A DNA stretch of 64,000 nucleotides from Diogma glabrata (taxonomy: Eukaryota > Arthropoda > Insecta > Diptera > Cylindrotomidae): the NCBI GenBank assembly GCA_963693315.1, contig CAVNZG010001085.1:47819-111818 (forward strand). The letters are read 5' to 3'. The translations under genes and the position numbers were made by a program. Of this stretch, positions 1-11,575 are shown piece after piece (the stretch's first letter is position 1; each line of letters begins with the position of its first letter). The notes under the pieces are model-generated. The model saw only the letters and a list, made by a program, of their open reading frames with translations, was not told the origin of the DNA and did no database searches.

Positions 1-364
1 CCAGTCGTTATAGGTTTTAACTGCGGAAAAATTCCTCATTGAGCTGAATTTTCGTTTGCAGCTTTATTACGGCATTTTAATTAATATGTAAAAAATCGAC
101 ATTTATGTCGTGCCGGCTAAAAAAGTTATCAAGGTCAAAAGGTTACGAAAAGTTTTTCGCGAATATCTCACGACCTATTACTCCGAGGTCAATTGATGTC
201 AAACAAAAATTGTCTATCGTTCAATTATCTACAAAACATGCATCAATGATTGCCCACGGAGATCATCGAGTGCTGGTATAATAAAGTTGTTACTGGCTGA
301 AGAATGTTATTTTTTTACTCGTAGCCCCACTATTTTGCATCAATTTCTCTTCTTAGTTTGTATT

Positions 365-730
365 TTATAATACACTCGAAAAATATGCTGTTGAGCTGCT
401 GAAGAAGTAGGTGCCAAAAACGGATTTCTCACCTGTGTTTTGTTTTGTTAGCTTACTAAAGCTAAAATATCTGTAATTATTTATCGAATGTTCTGATTTT
501 GGAGCACCGTACATGTATTGCAGTAGCAATGTATTGCAGCATCGACAACTACCTTTCAATCGCAATTTTCTTGGAGATATTTCTGCGGAATTTTTTAAAT
601 CAGGTCTTTTTTCAAACATCTTCATGACTTTAATTTTTGCTTTGCCAAAAAGTGTTGAAGTTCTATCACTTCCGGTCATGGCATGGAATACCGTAAAATT
701 AAGCGGCTGTGATATACTTGTGATAAACAT
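365..730 (-). pseudogene. Fragment of a repeat-encoded protein with an HAxTGxDxTS-type motif
   Basis: The minus-strand frame contains FHAMTGSDRTSTLFGKAK followed by a tyrosine/glycine segment (LLQYMYG) and SINNYRYFSFSK. This order resembles a protein family abundant in invertebrate and fish genomes, in which a His-Ala-x-Thr-Gly-x-Asp-x-Thr-Ser...Gly-Lys motif is followed by a YG...S-x-N-x-x-R-Y segment. I know the family only as uncharacterised repeat-borne proteins and give no function. The usual LPPT-like block and the C-terminal cysteine region are not recognisable, and the upstream part is lost in AT-rich sequence, so it is a remnant. It lies inside the inverted-repeat element and may be what is left of its own gene or of a passenger. 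Confidence 0.45.
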
Positions 731-835
731 GGTTCTTCCTGACGTAGTTTAAAGATTGCGATACTCAAATTGTTCGTATAATTTTTATGACAACTACGAT
801 GAACATTTACAGAAGCAACAGTATTTAAATATTCA

Positions 836-935
836 TTTTTTTTTTTTTAATAAAATGTGTTGTGTAGTAGGAATTACAATATGTGTAACAATAACACATA
901 AAAACCTTTTAAGACCAAGGTCCCACAACAACATA
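836..935 (-). mobile_element. 5'-truncated LINE 3' tail, same family as 11470-11575
   Basis: Read on the minus strand, this stretch matches the 3' end of the LINE at 10343-11575: GGTCTTAAAAGGT, then a TGTGTTRTTGTKACACAT-like block, then TAATTCCTACTACACAACA. It ends in an A run (T run at 836-847 on the plus strand). The shared order and the terminal A tract point to a severely 5'-truncated retrotransposed copy inserted into the inverted-repeat element. The 5' limit is unclear. Confidence 0.6.
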
Positions 936-2119
936 CGTTCAAAGGTGTTGATGGACGTAAATCTTTCTTTTTTTGTTTTTTTATATTTTTTGTTAAAGAA
1001 TGGATAACTAAACAAAAAATCCTATCACTGACAAAATATGACATAGGCCAATATTTTATGATAGAATAGAGAAATAAAAGTAAATAGCAAATTTTGACAA
1101 AAATTTGCTGAAACAAAACAAAAATGTAGTTGCCAATAATCCATCCGGTTGCATATTCCTTGATCCTGTGACGCACCGTCTTTCTTAAAGATTAAAGCCC
1201 ACACATAGTTATATGAAGGCTCGTTTCCCTAAGGAAGCAAGGATTATTTCACAGCTAAGATTGAGGGTGCTACCGTTGACTGAATACAGTTCATCCGCCA
1301 CCACCCCTATGATGTCACCTTGGCTAGTGATATCTCACTGCTATTGCCAGTGGTATGTGATATCTCACGTTAACTCGTATGTCAATAGCAGGGACTGGAG
1401 TACGCTGGGTTATACTACCATCAGTCATCACGTATTTCCATACTAGCATTTTTTAATGTTTGCAAGCCATGTGTAGCTTCTACTAAATCACAATCCGACA
1501 ACAATTCACTGCATATAAAACAATTATCACTCATTATGCAAAATTGTTCAATAGCATGGAACTACTAAAATAACGTCTTTAACACTCAAGAAATATTTCT
1601 CAACTCAGCTAAAAACAGTCGGACAGTCTCGACAGCGGGTCTCGGAACAATAAAATACGAAACATCTGGCAGTGGAGGTCGTTTGTTTCCGAATCCTCTT
1701 TAATATAAGTATATTTTTTACAAAACACCCGAACATCAGATGAATGTTTTTAATGCACTTGACAACATGAATAAAAAGTAACTGAATTTACGCCTTGGTG
1801 TACGGTATACAATATCGTATGTGAATGCATTCTAGTCGCTTCTTCAGCGCTCTTCCCTAAAAACTGTTGATCTTACAAAAAAATGAGTAAGGCGTGTTTT
1901 GTAGATAATTGTACGATAAACAATTTTTGTTTAACCTCAATTGACCTCCGAGAAATAGATTTTCGTGACCTTTTGACGTTGATAACTTTTTTGCCCGGGA
2001 CGATATCAATGTCGATTTTTCACATATTAATTAAAATGCCGTAATTAAGGTGTATACAAAATTCAGCTCTATAGGAATTTTTTCCGCAGATTGGGGCTTA
2101 AAACTTCTAAAATGACTGG

Positions 2120-2690
2120 ACTATTAAAGATTAAAACTTTTTCAAAAATTCTAAGACTATTGCAAAAATTATAACAAAATCAAAATTAAAACTTTTTTCA
2201 AAATTCCAAAAATATTCCATAAATTAGAATAAAATCAAATATTTAAACTTTTTCTAAATTCCAATAATATTCCAAAAATTCTTAAAAATTCAAACTTTTT
2301 CCAAAATTCTAAAAATATTGCAAAAATTATAACAATTTCAAAAATTGAAACTTTTTCTAAATTCCAAAAATTATAATGAAATCAAAAATTAAAAATTTTT
2401 CAAAATTCTAAAATATTCCAAAAATTCTTACAAAATCAAAAATTGAAACTTCTTTTTAAAATTCTATAAATATATATAAAATTCAAAAATTCTATTGTTT
2501 TCCAAAATTCTAAAAATATTGCAAAAATTATAACAAAATCAAAAATTAAAACTTTTTCCAAAATATTGCTAAAATATTTCTAAAAATATTGCAATAATTA
2601 TTACAAATTCAAAAATACAAACTTTTTTCAAAATTCCAAAAAAAATTCAAAAACTATAAAAAATTCAAAAATTTCCATGTCCAATTTCAT
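2120..2690. repeat. AT-rich degenerate tandem repeat, ~55-60 bp period
   Basis: Units of the form AAAATTCTAAAAATATTGC / AAAAATTATAACAAAATC / AAAAATTAAAACTTTTTC recur about ten times with substitutions and indels. It is satellite-like and has no coding potential. It abuts the right end of the inverted-repeat element. Confidence 0.7.
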
Positions 2691-2699
2691 GTTCAATTA

Positions 2700-3180
2700 C
2701 ATTTACGTCATAAAAACAGCTAAATTTTTTTTCCAAAAAATTGGCTAAAAAAATAAATGAAATCATTTTTGACACACTTGACATTATTTTTTTGACAATC
2801 TTATAATGCCATAATTCTTAATAATAATAATTAAATTTGATGTCATACAAATAATTAATTTTAATTTTTTCCAAAAAATTGGTAAAAAAATAAATAAAAA
2901 TAAAAACCTTTCTTTTGACAAACTTATAATACCATAATTCTCTATAATAATAATAAAACTTCATGTCATACAAATAATTAATTTTCCATAGAGTTTAGAA
3001 AACAAAATTTTTGAAATCCGTCCAGCGGTTTTCTAGATGGTAATGTAGGTAATGACGGACGGCCGGTAGACAATCATACATTTTTTTTGCTTTTTTAGAA
3101 TCAGTAGGTCCTAAAACGTCGAGAAAGTGGGGGTAAGAATTTCACTTTTGACTCATGAATGTAATACCTAGGTCTTTCAG
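2700..3180. repeat. Two ~130-bp tandem units followed by a CCGTCCAGCGGTT-type repeat end
   Basis: About 2721-2852 and 2861-2988 are diverged direct copies, each running from TTCCAAAAAATTGG to CATACAAATAATTAATTTT. Just after them, AAATCCGTCCAGCGGTTTTC (about 3015-3034) resembles a short block common near the ends of dispersed insect repeats. No protein is encoded. I cannot name the family. Confidence 0.5.
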
Positions 3181-3789
3181 ACCGAAGTAACTATCTTACA
3201 TTTCATTATTTATGTGTATAAAACATTAATGTTAAACTGGAAAAGATTGTGATTAATAAAAAGAAAACCAAATAACGTCATACAAACATTGCGTACGACG
3301 TCAATCATTTTATAATCAATATACTTCATACAACGTACACAGTAAATTTTGTAAGATTAGTAGATAAATTTTTTGTTTATTTCGTCAATGCATTGATTAT
3401 AAATTTGGCAAAGGTAGAATGTGTTTAACTTAATCCGTGTTTAAAAAAATTTATAAAATGTTACTTAAACTTAATTGTGGTATTGAACTAAATTGTGGTA
3501 CCATTTAGTTAGGTTTTGTGATACCATTGTTATTTGCCCAAACAAAAGTGGGGCAATATATATATCGTTGGGAAGGTCTTAGTAGTAGGCATGCCGAAAC
3601 CCATTTTTACACAAAATTTTAATTTAATAAGTTTTAAAAACTGTTGTCAAACACGACAAGTATTTTTTACTACAAGAAGAGGGACAATTGGCATTCAAGA
3701 AATAGTTTCCATGCGTTACTTTAATGGAAGTGAAATAGTTTTGGCTATTACATGCATTATCAGGATTTCAATTTACCATTTACATCCAC
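3181..3789. other. No gene recognised; possible leader or gag part of the dead gypsy element
   Basis: AT-rich sequence lies upstream of the first recognisable gypsy coding. Short open frames around 3534-3806 match nothing I know. An LTR could lie here, but I found no matching copy downstream of 9729. Confidence 0.3.
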
Positions 3790-5220
3790 AGTCGCAGAAA
3801 ACATGAATCCAGTTCAATTACGTCACGAATTTTCTCGACTGCGAACGAACTTCCAATATATGATGGACGGTTTCAAAACGCAAATGTTGAGAGAAGTTCT
3901 ATTGCTTCTGCTAGCAACCGGTCGCGTTCAATTACTAGAAATGCTCAATGGGGCAATAGTGCCCGCACTAGGTCCAAGTCACAAAATCGCCAAGAGGGCT
4001 TTGTTGTGAAAAGGTGTTACATTTTGTATCCGGATGTAAGTTTCACCAAACATTTGCATTACCGAATTCTCTCGTAACAAACAACGATTAAACGATTGTC
4101 AATATGATATCAGTAGCATTGGTGATCGTCAAGTCAATCGACTTTCAGTTTTTGAGGCAAACTTAAAACTCAAATTTTTTATTGACTCGGGAACTGACGT
4201 TTTAGTTATCCCTAGGTCAATGGTTAAGAAAATAGTAGCTACTAATATGTCTTTTGATTTATTTGGGCGAACAGCACGCCCATTTTTATTTCTTGGGAAT
4301 TCATTGGTGCCGGTGTATCAATATCTATTATTGATACAGACTTTCTGAAACATTATGGACTACTGGTTGATATACAGTTAACCTCTCTGTTCTCAATTGG
4401 TAGTAGCTCAAATTCTACTAAACCTGTGAGCTTTCTCGTCGACAAGACGATTATAAATTATACAAACACAAATTGTCAAAACCTTGGACAAATTTCACAG
4501 AATTGCAAATCCAAATTTCGGTCCAAGTAGTGTGAAACATCATGTTACACTCAAATTCGAGACAGTAAGTACCCCTGCGTTTTGTAAGACTCTTTGTGTA
4601 GCTCCTGATAAGCTTAAAATAGCGAAAGCTTAATTTGACAAGATGGTGCAACTGGGGTATTCGTAAGCCCAGAAGGAGCTTCTTGGTCCAGTTCGTTACA
4701 CCTGGTCCAAAAAAGAATGAAGATCGGCGTCCTTGCTGTGATTATCGAGTTCTAAATAGGAAAACAGTTCCTGGTCGATACTTTATTCCTCGTCTCCAAG
4801 AATCCCATTAGTTGTAGGGATGCAAAATTTTTTCGTCCTTCGGTCTTGTTCATGCATATCATCAAATTCCAATATCCCAGCTGACATTCCTAAAACCGCA
4901 ATCTCTCTCCTTTGGGTCTTTTTAAATTCACAAAAATAACCTTTGGTCTTAGGAATGCTGCTCAATCGTCCCAACGCTTTGCTTCGTTTATCTGGATGGT
5001 ATACTTGTAACATAAAAAAATCCAGAGAAGCAACTTATCCACCTTCATATGATTTTTCAGAGATTCTATGAAGATAGTCTCATAATTAATCCGGATAAAT
5101 GTGTATTTTGCTAAATCTGATATTAAATTTTTAGACCATGTGGCTTATGAACACGGCAATTTGCCAGGTCTTGAACGTGTTTAAGTCATTAAAGACTTTG
5201 AAAGTCCCACTATGGTTAAG
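3790..5220 (+). pseudogene. Dead Ty3/gypsy-like gag-pol, first part: gag tail, protease, reverse transcriptase
   Basis: About 3800-4020 reads as an Arg/Ser/Asn-rich gag C-terminus. Around 4165-4220 an aspartic protease is clear (FFIDSGTDVLVIPRS). About 4520-5215 gives reverse transcriptase pieces in shifting frames: APDKLKIAKAEFDKMVQLG, PKKNEDRRPC.DYRVLNRKTVPGRY, FGLVHAYHQIPI, then INPDKCVFAKSDIKFLDHV. Many stops and frameshifts separate them. The reading breaks at 5220, inside the segment that would begin the conserved 'FLG' thumb motif, and resumes at 7765. A LINE is inserted at exactly that point. The element is long inactive and its protein order (protease, RT, then RNase H and integrase) is that of gypsy. 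Confidence 0.85.
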
Positions 5221-5534
5221 GGAATTTATTTATTTATTTATTTCAATTTAAATACTACCAAACGGAAATATTTCCAAAATAACATGCTAGTTATCAAAGT
5301 TATACAAATTGAAGACAATAATTAAAAAATAATATAAAAAATTACAATAAAAAGTTTAAATTTAAAAGTAATACAAATTAAAGACAATATTTAAAAAATA
5401 ATATAAAAAATTACAATAAAAAGTTCAAATTTAGTTTATAAAAAGATAATGATAATGTAATAAACCAAGAATGTTTAACACAAGATATAATTAATAATAT
5501 TAGAATTTAAAATATATATGAAAATAAAATTAAT

Positions 5535-6425
5535 TTAATTTAATTTAACAATTTGTAAAAGGCTTCTTTTAAACTGGACTAAGTTAGAGCAAAACAAATT
5601 GACTTGATTAAATTTAATGTTGTGGCTGTACTGTAATCTAATCAACGGTGAATGAACTTTTAGATTAGTTAGAAAAGTATTATAATACAGAGTGTACGAA
5701 TGCCTAGTATTATAACAAGATGTGGTATTCAAACGAATCAGACTAGCCAAATCTGATTCAATACTATGGTTAAGAATTTTATAAAGGGTTGTTTGATCAG
5801 CAATTGTACGTCTCTGTTCCAATGATAATAGATTATATCGTTTTAGTCTATCTTTGTATGGTTGATATGGGAAGCTTAATTTAAAGTTCAGAAATCTAGT
5901 AAACTTCCTTTGAACCCTCTCAATATTATCAATATGTATTTGATATTTTGGATTCCAGACCGGCGAAATATATTCTAATGAAGAACGAACTATTGAATTA
6001 AAGATTGTAATAAAAGTTTTAGACGAACGAAAATTTGAACCAACTCGCATAACAAAACCAAGTATTTTGAAAGCTTTGTTAACAATGTCTTGAATATGTA
6101 TATTAAGTTTTAATTTGTTATACATAATAATGCCTAAATCACGAATACTTTGTTTTTCACATAGAGTTAAATTGTTAATATTATAAATGAATTGTAATTG
6201 AAAAGATCTAGGCTTAAGCTTAAAAGTAAAATATTTATTAATGTTGAGATATAGATCGTTACTTTTGCACCACTCATATATTTTAATAAGATTATTTTGC
6301 ACTATACAGTCAGTTATGAATTTGATTGATTTAAATATTTTCAAATCATCAGCAAAAAGTAGTGCTTTGCAATCCAAGCGGAAGCAAATATCATTAATAA
6401 ACAAAAGTAACAATAAAGGTCCCAA
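5535..6425 (-). pseudogene. LINE A reverse transcriptase, C-terminal half
   Basis: This frame carries the catalytic palm motif FADD (ALLFADDLKIFK) just after GPLLLLLFINDI. The RT thumb and a C-terminal region typical of insect LINEs (RSSLEYISPVWNP, IERVQRKFTRFLNF) follow. In the same frame just upstream, up to about 6500, the GVPQGSILGP motif can be read, so the apparent start is only a non-ATG codon inside the gene. The frame is intact to its stop, but the protein is separated from its N-terminal half by a frameshift near 6510-6530. Confidence 0.85.
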
Positions 6426-6617
6426 GATTGAACCTTGTGGTACACCCGAATGAGGACAGAAAGAAAATGATTCATAGTCATTAATGCATACAAATTGAGA
6501 TCTTTGTTTTAGATAAGATTGATAAACTTTATATTCAGACCGAAATTACGTAATTTTTGAAGGAGAATATTATGGTTAACTTTATCAAAGGCCTTTGAAA
6601 AATCCATATATATGACA

Positions 6618-7764
6618 TCACACCAGTGCCAGAATCAAGCGATTCATAAATATATTCCGTATAGTTAACCATATTAGTAAGAGTTGACCTACTCTTAAAA
6701 ACCCGTGTTGGTTTTTAATAATATTAATATTAGTTAAGTGAAACAGTTTATTGTGAACAATTCTTTCGAAAATTTTGCTGAAACAATTCAATGTTGCGAT
6801 TGGTCTATAATTTTCTACATCAGTACTGTCACCAGTTTTCAAAATTGGAATGATTTTAGCTATTTTCCATCTAATAGGAAAAACATCATTTTCAAAAGAC
6901 TTATTAAATAGAATGGTTAATGGCGGACAGATCAATGCAGAAGTGTTTTTTAAGAAAATAGGAGGAATTAGATCAGCTCTAAAACCTTTATTTAGATCAA
7001 GTTTATTTAATACCGCTAGTACTTCTTCTTCCGTTACAGAAAATAAAGAATCTTCCAAAGAGATATCACTTGTTGCAAATGTTAGTGTGGAATAAAGAGT
7101 GGTACTATTGTACACAGATTGAAAATATGTCGCAAAAAGATCACAAATTCCTTTGGTTAAACTTTCTACATTGTTTTTAAAACGCATTGAAGCTGGGATA
7201 GCATTAGTTTTTTTTAATTTTTTTGTAAAAGACCAAAACTTTTTAGGATCTGACGAAATTGAACTTTCAATATCACTTAAATAATTTACATAACATACAT
7301 TAATTTCCCTTTTAACAGAGCTCCGCAAAAAAGAAAACATATTGTAATAATCAAGATCACCAGTTTTTTTAAACTTTCTATGAATTCGATTTTTGAACTC
7401 AATCATTTTTAACAACTTTTTTGAATACCAGATGGGATATTTACTAGATTTAATTTTGAATTTAGGGACAAATTGATTGATCAACTGATAAAGAACATCA
7501 TAAAAAGCATCAACTGATTGATCAACATTTTTATTACTAAACATGTGACACCAATTAATTTCAGATAGAGCTACGTTAATTTCATCATAATTTCCTTTGT
7601 AAAAATTAAAGCGTACAGATTCATCGGCGTTTAAGAGATCAAATTTTTTAAGATTTATTGAAATTTCAATCGGTGGATGATGTTGATCAATTTTTGATAA
7701 CACATCCGTAGTATTGCTTACATTGCTTACATGCAAATTGGATAAAACCAGGTCTAAAATCCGA
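6618..7764 (-). pseudogene. LINE A endonuclease tail and N-terminal RT
   Basis: The frame begins in the last strand of an APE-type endonuclease (LDLVLSN, then DQHHPPIEI). It continues with a linker containing PIWYSKKLLKMIEFKN and FWSFTKKL, and reaches the RT fingers (KIIPILKTGDSTDVENYRPI). It then slips out of frame near 6650. Translation resumes in other frames as MDFSKAFDKVNH, which carries the first catalytic aspartate. No ATG start exists because the 5' part was never copied. Confidence 0.82.
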
Positions 7765-9729
7765 TTAAGAGATTCTTATGTATGCTTGACTTTCTAGACG
7801 ATTCTTACCAGCTGCAGCGACTGATCAAATTTTACTTAAAGACTTTTTGAATGGATAAAAGACAAACAGTAAAATTCACTTAAACAACTGAGTCCATTAA
7901 TGAATTTGAAATTTGCAACGATAAGTTGTGCACTTGTGCAATAAGTTGTGCCTTCAGCTCGACTAGCTATTATGATCGATGCATCTGATACAGCAATTGG
8001 TGCACTACCAGCAATTTGTTGAAGAAATCTGGCCACCGATTAGTTTCTTCTCGGTACGTCTTAAGGATGCTCAAATCAAATACATACCGCTTATGATCGA
8101 GAACTTCTCGCATAATATTCCGGCATCAAGCATTTCATTTGTCTTCTGTAAGGTCGTGAATTTGCACTATTCACTGACCACAAACCTTTAATTTTTGCTT
8201 TTAAGCAAAATCTTGAAAAAGCATCAATTTCGACATCTGAATTTCATAAGGCAATTGAACACTGATATCCAGCATATTTTTGGTACCGACGATGTCATAG
8301 CCAACGCGTTAATTAAATCTTCATTCCAGAAAAAATTGATTATATGGCAATCGCGGATACGCAAACCAATGACGAGGAATTATACAACTTTGAAGTTTAC
8401 TGCGTTTCCAGTTATTTTCAATGAAAGTAAACTAATTTATTGTGACAAAACTCCAACTATCTGCACGCCATTTATTCCTATTCATTTTTATTACTATTCA
8501 CTGACCACAAACCTTTAATTTTTGCTTTTAAGCAAAATCTTGAAAAAGCATCAATTTCGACATCTGAATTTCATAAGGCAATTGAACACTGATATCCAGC
8601 ATATTTTTGGTACCGACGATGTCATAGCCAACGCGTTAATTAAATCTTCATTCCAGAAAAAATTGATTATATGGCAATCGCGGATACGCAAACCAATGAC
8701 GAGAAATTATACAACTTTGAAGTTTACTGCGTTTCCAGTTATTTTCAATGAAAGTAAACTAATTTATTGTGACAAAACTCCAACTATCTGCACGCCATTT
8801 ATTCCTGTAACTTTTTGCCAAAGTGTTTATGATGCGTTCCACTGACATTTACAACCTAGTGTTAACGCTTCCGCAATCTTCCCAAAGGAATATGGCTCAA
8901 CAATGTATAGCGTGTCAAAAGTCCAAGGTTTCTCAACATACTAAATCATCCCTTGGCAATATTAAAACAATTTCACCTCGATACCAAATTGGTATACTTT
9001 GACAATATCGGGGAATCAATGATATTGTGTATCTCTAATTGATCGGTATTCGCGGTGGTCTGCAGTAATTCCTGTTCTGTTTATAATCTATGAATTTTGA
9101 GATTTGGTGTTCCAGGCTCAATTATAACTGATCAAGGAACCCAACTTGAATCTGAATTGTTCACTGAACTTTTATATGAATTAGGTTTCAAACGATGTAG
9201 AACTTCATCATATACAACACTTCTGCCTTCATGTCTTATTGGGCTGCCTGCCTTAGCGATGAACTACAATTACATCAGCGGAACTAACTTATGAAAGTTC
9301 GAAATGAATTCCGGAATAATTTCTAAATTCTCCTACAAATTCCTTCGTTCCCTAATCCAAGTTCGCCAAACAGCTGAGAAAGTATTTCGACGAGGTTGGA
9401 TCTACACCAGTGCCTGCACACGTGACATCTTCTTCCTTTGTGAGCTAAGACTTCCAAACTTGCACAAACGTTGCTCCTCCTTGCTCCTCCTCCTCTTACT
9501 TACCGATGCTGTAAGGAAATATTTACAACCTCCCTACACAGACCCTTTCAAAGTTTTAGGTCCTAATAACGAAAATTCCGATTTGGAAATTAATGGGAAA
9601 ACAGCCAAGAGTTCAATCGACAGACTTAAACCCTGTTATCAGCCAAATTCAAGCGAAGAAAAACGCAGTTCTCTCGCAAATTCTAATGCTCACACGAATC
9701 ACACAAATTCAAGTAAATCTTCAAAATAA
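7765..9729 (+). pseudogene. Dead Ty3/gypsy-like pol, second part: RNase H and integrase
   Basis: The gypsy frame resumes at 7765 with a decayed thumb motif, then RNase H (DASDTAIGAL near 7978, AYDRELLAL near 8080). A duplicated block follows at 8166-8819. The integrase is legible: CIACQKSKVSQHTKS near 8905, DNIGE and LIDRYSRWSAVIPV about 9000-9080, then FGVPGSIITDQGTQLES near 9100. The C-terminal part (DAVRKYLQPPYTDPFKVLGP, then SIDRLKPCYQ, about 9505-9640) is well conserved relative to the rest. Stops, frameshifts and a missing third catalytic residue show that it is dead. Confidence 0.85.
8166..8819 (+). repeat. 327-bp tandem duplication inside the dead gypsy pol
   Basis: Bases 8166-8492 and 8493-8819 are direct copies with a period of 327 bp and essentially one mismatch (GAGGAATT against GAGAAATT) until the last dozen bases. 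Each copy contains the RNase H end and connection region. The duplication is much younger than the decay of the element around it. Confidence 0.9.
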
Positions 9730-10342
9730 ACACTACAACAGGTCATTCTGATCTTACTGTGGAACGAATCGACAAGATTCAGGTCTACCCAAAAAAACAA
9801 TCAAAAAGCTTGGTTTTAATGATCAGGTTCAAATAAATCCACATCATTCCTCCTATAAGGACTTCAAAATCTGGAAGGACGATCAAAACACATTACTCAT
9901 TAGATCAAAAAAAATTACTAGATTACATAAGCATTCGCTTCGATAATCTAGCAACATCCTTTCTTTCATTATGATGTCGTAGGATGTTGTGGATCTATTT
10001 TGCACTTTAGTTACAAAGGTTTTGTTACAATCAAGCCACTTTTACGTAAATTTCTTAAGTACTTTCAGTACATCATGCCAACATTTTTCATTTCGTTTTT
10101 TCTTCGAAACCACTGGTGGTGGAGTATTAGTGGCGGTGCTTCGAACTTAAATGTTTTTAAAGTTTTAAAAGAATGAGATTGCCTTGACTTTCGTTTTTAT
10201 TTTGAAAAAATTGTTTCTTTAAAAGTTTAGATTTAAGAATTTTGTCGTCTTGTTGAAAGACTGTTAGTTTTTTCAGAAAAATATTTGAAATAATTTTCTG
10301 AGCTTAAATTATTATTTAAGTATATGTCTAATTATAAACACT
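9730..10342. other. Non-coding 3' flank of the dead gypsy element
   Basis: After the integrase C-terminus a few short phrases resembling the gypsy pol end can be read (about 9900-9930 and GGGVLVAV near 10115). The rest is AT-rich with no open frame of note. No LTR boundary was identified. Confidence 0.35.
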
Positions 10343-11575
10343 AAATATCTATGGTATTGAAACGTGATCGCATTAGACATCTCAAAACTATTTGATCAAA
10401 TCTGGCTTGCCAACTTGATCAACAAGCTCGTTGCGTACGGTTTTCATCCCGCAGTCGTAAAGTTGATTCAAAATTTTCTGTCTAACCGATACATCTCGGG
10501 TTCTATAGATGGCTTTTCTTCTGAGTCTAAACTAATAACCGCTGGTGTACCCTCAGTGTGGCTCAGTTTTATCTCCCACTTTATTTTTAATTTATAACAA
10601 CGAACTGTTGCAAATCACCAGTAACCCAATAAATAGTTTTGCAGATGATAGTACACTGCACAAGTCATTCGTCCCCCTATCTTCAAAGGGTAAAATGCAT
10701 GAACGAATAAATCCCGCCTGAAGAGACGCTGCCATAATTGTAAACGAGGACCTAAAAAAATTCGCCGATTGGGATGACAAAAATTTGGTCAATTTTAATT
10801 CCACCAAAGCTATTGATTGTTTCCAGATCAAAGACCGAGTTTCCCAACGATATTTCAATTTATATGTGTGACGACCAAATAAACAAATGTAAAAACATTC
10901 GTTTATTAGAAGTCACAATATCCAATGACTTACTCTGGAACGATCATATAAGCCATGGCAAAGAGCGCGTTTAGAACACTCAGCCTCCTCAATAGGTGTA
11001 AAAAATATTTTACTTCGCATCAATTACTCCACATTCATAAGTCCCATATTCGTCCCTGTATGGAGTATTGTTGTCAAGTATGGGGCGCTGCATCTGTTAC
11101 TATCCTAGCTCTTTTGGACTCTGTTCAAAAGCGTGCTATACGAATTTTTGGTGATCGAAATTTAACATTAAATCTTGATTTCCTACAACATCGTCGCACT
11201 GTTGCTGATCTCGTTGTTTTTTACAAATATCGTCACCAGCAGTGCTCGGATGAAATCAGATCCATAATGCCTCAGACATATGTTTTTCCCCGTTTGACTC
11301 GTCAATCGGTTAGTGAAGGTTGTCGGACAGTCGAGATTACTCACTGTCATAGTAATAAAATGCAAAGGGATTTCTTTCTGCGTACATCGTACAAATGGAA
11401 TACTTTGCCCAAATCAATAGTCTCGAGTGCCTTCAATCCACAAAGATTTAAAAAAAATCCTAGGTCTTAAGATCCTAATCCTTAGGTCCTAGGACCTAGG
11501 TCTTAAAAGGTATCTATGTGTTGTTGTGACACATTTTGTTATTCCTACTACACAACACTTTTAAAAAAAAAATAA
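10343..11575 (+). mobile_element. LINE B: 5'-truncated non-LTR retrotransposon
   Basis: The element begins abruptly inside the RT palm at about 10343 and runs through the RT to a 3' UTR ending in an A run at 11564-11573. The distal 3' UTR (about 11490-11563) is the sequence shared with the truncated copy at 836-935. No clear target-site duplication was found. Confidence 0.8.
10364..11470 (+). pseudogene. LINE B reverse transcriptase remnant
   Basis: VIALDISKLFDQIW gives the first RT aspartate motif and AGVP near 10540 the next. SFADDSTLHKSF near 10640 gives the catalytic FADD motif. These lie in different frames, separated by small indels, with stops near 10720 and 10870. From 10955 a 171-residue open stretch holds the thumb and tail: IRPCMEYCCQVWGAA, LLDSVQKRAIRIFGD, RTSYKWNTLPKSIV, AFNPQRFKK. 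These are standard C-terminal signatures of arthropod Jockey/CR1-type LINEs. The tail is the best conserved part. Confidence 0.82.

Larger units (their letters stand above)
1..2119. mobile_element. DNA element with ~240-bp terminal inverted repeats
   Basis: Bases 1-240 and about 1880-2119 are inverted copies of each other at roughly 80% identity, with small indels. Both arms share the end CCAGTC, a block around TTAATTAATATGT, and a block around AAACAAAAATTGT. The left edge coincides with the window start, so a few terminal bases may be missing; the right end suggests TAGTCCAGTC as the full terminus. The interior carries one decayed coding fragment (365-730, minus), a LINE 3' tail (836-935, minus) and otherwise AT-rich DNA without a gene (about 1000-1880). 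No transposase catalytic motif is visible, so the superfamily is not assigned and the copy is presumably dead or non-autonomous. Confidence 0.7.
5221..7764 (-). mobile_element. LINE A: 5'-truncated non-LTR retrotransposon inserted in the gypsy relic
   Basis: The insert splits the gypsy RT frame and is flanked by TTAAG (5216-5220 and 7765-7769), a target-site duplication. Its 3' end on the minus strand is an (AAAT)n tail (plus 5224-5245). It is truncated at the 5' side: the first recognisable residues are the very end of the endonuclease (LDLVLSN...HHPP), after which the RT follows. At least two frameshifts lie between about 6430 and 6660. About 5250-5534 is 3' UTR. The fingers/palm/C-terminal order suggests the Jockey/CR1 assemblage; the clade is unresolved. 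Confidence 0.88.
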
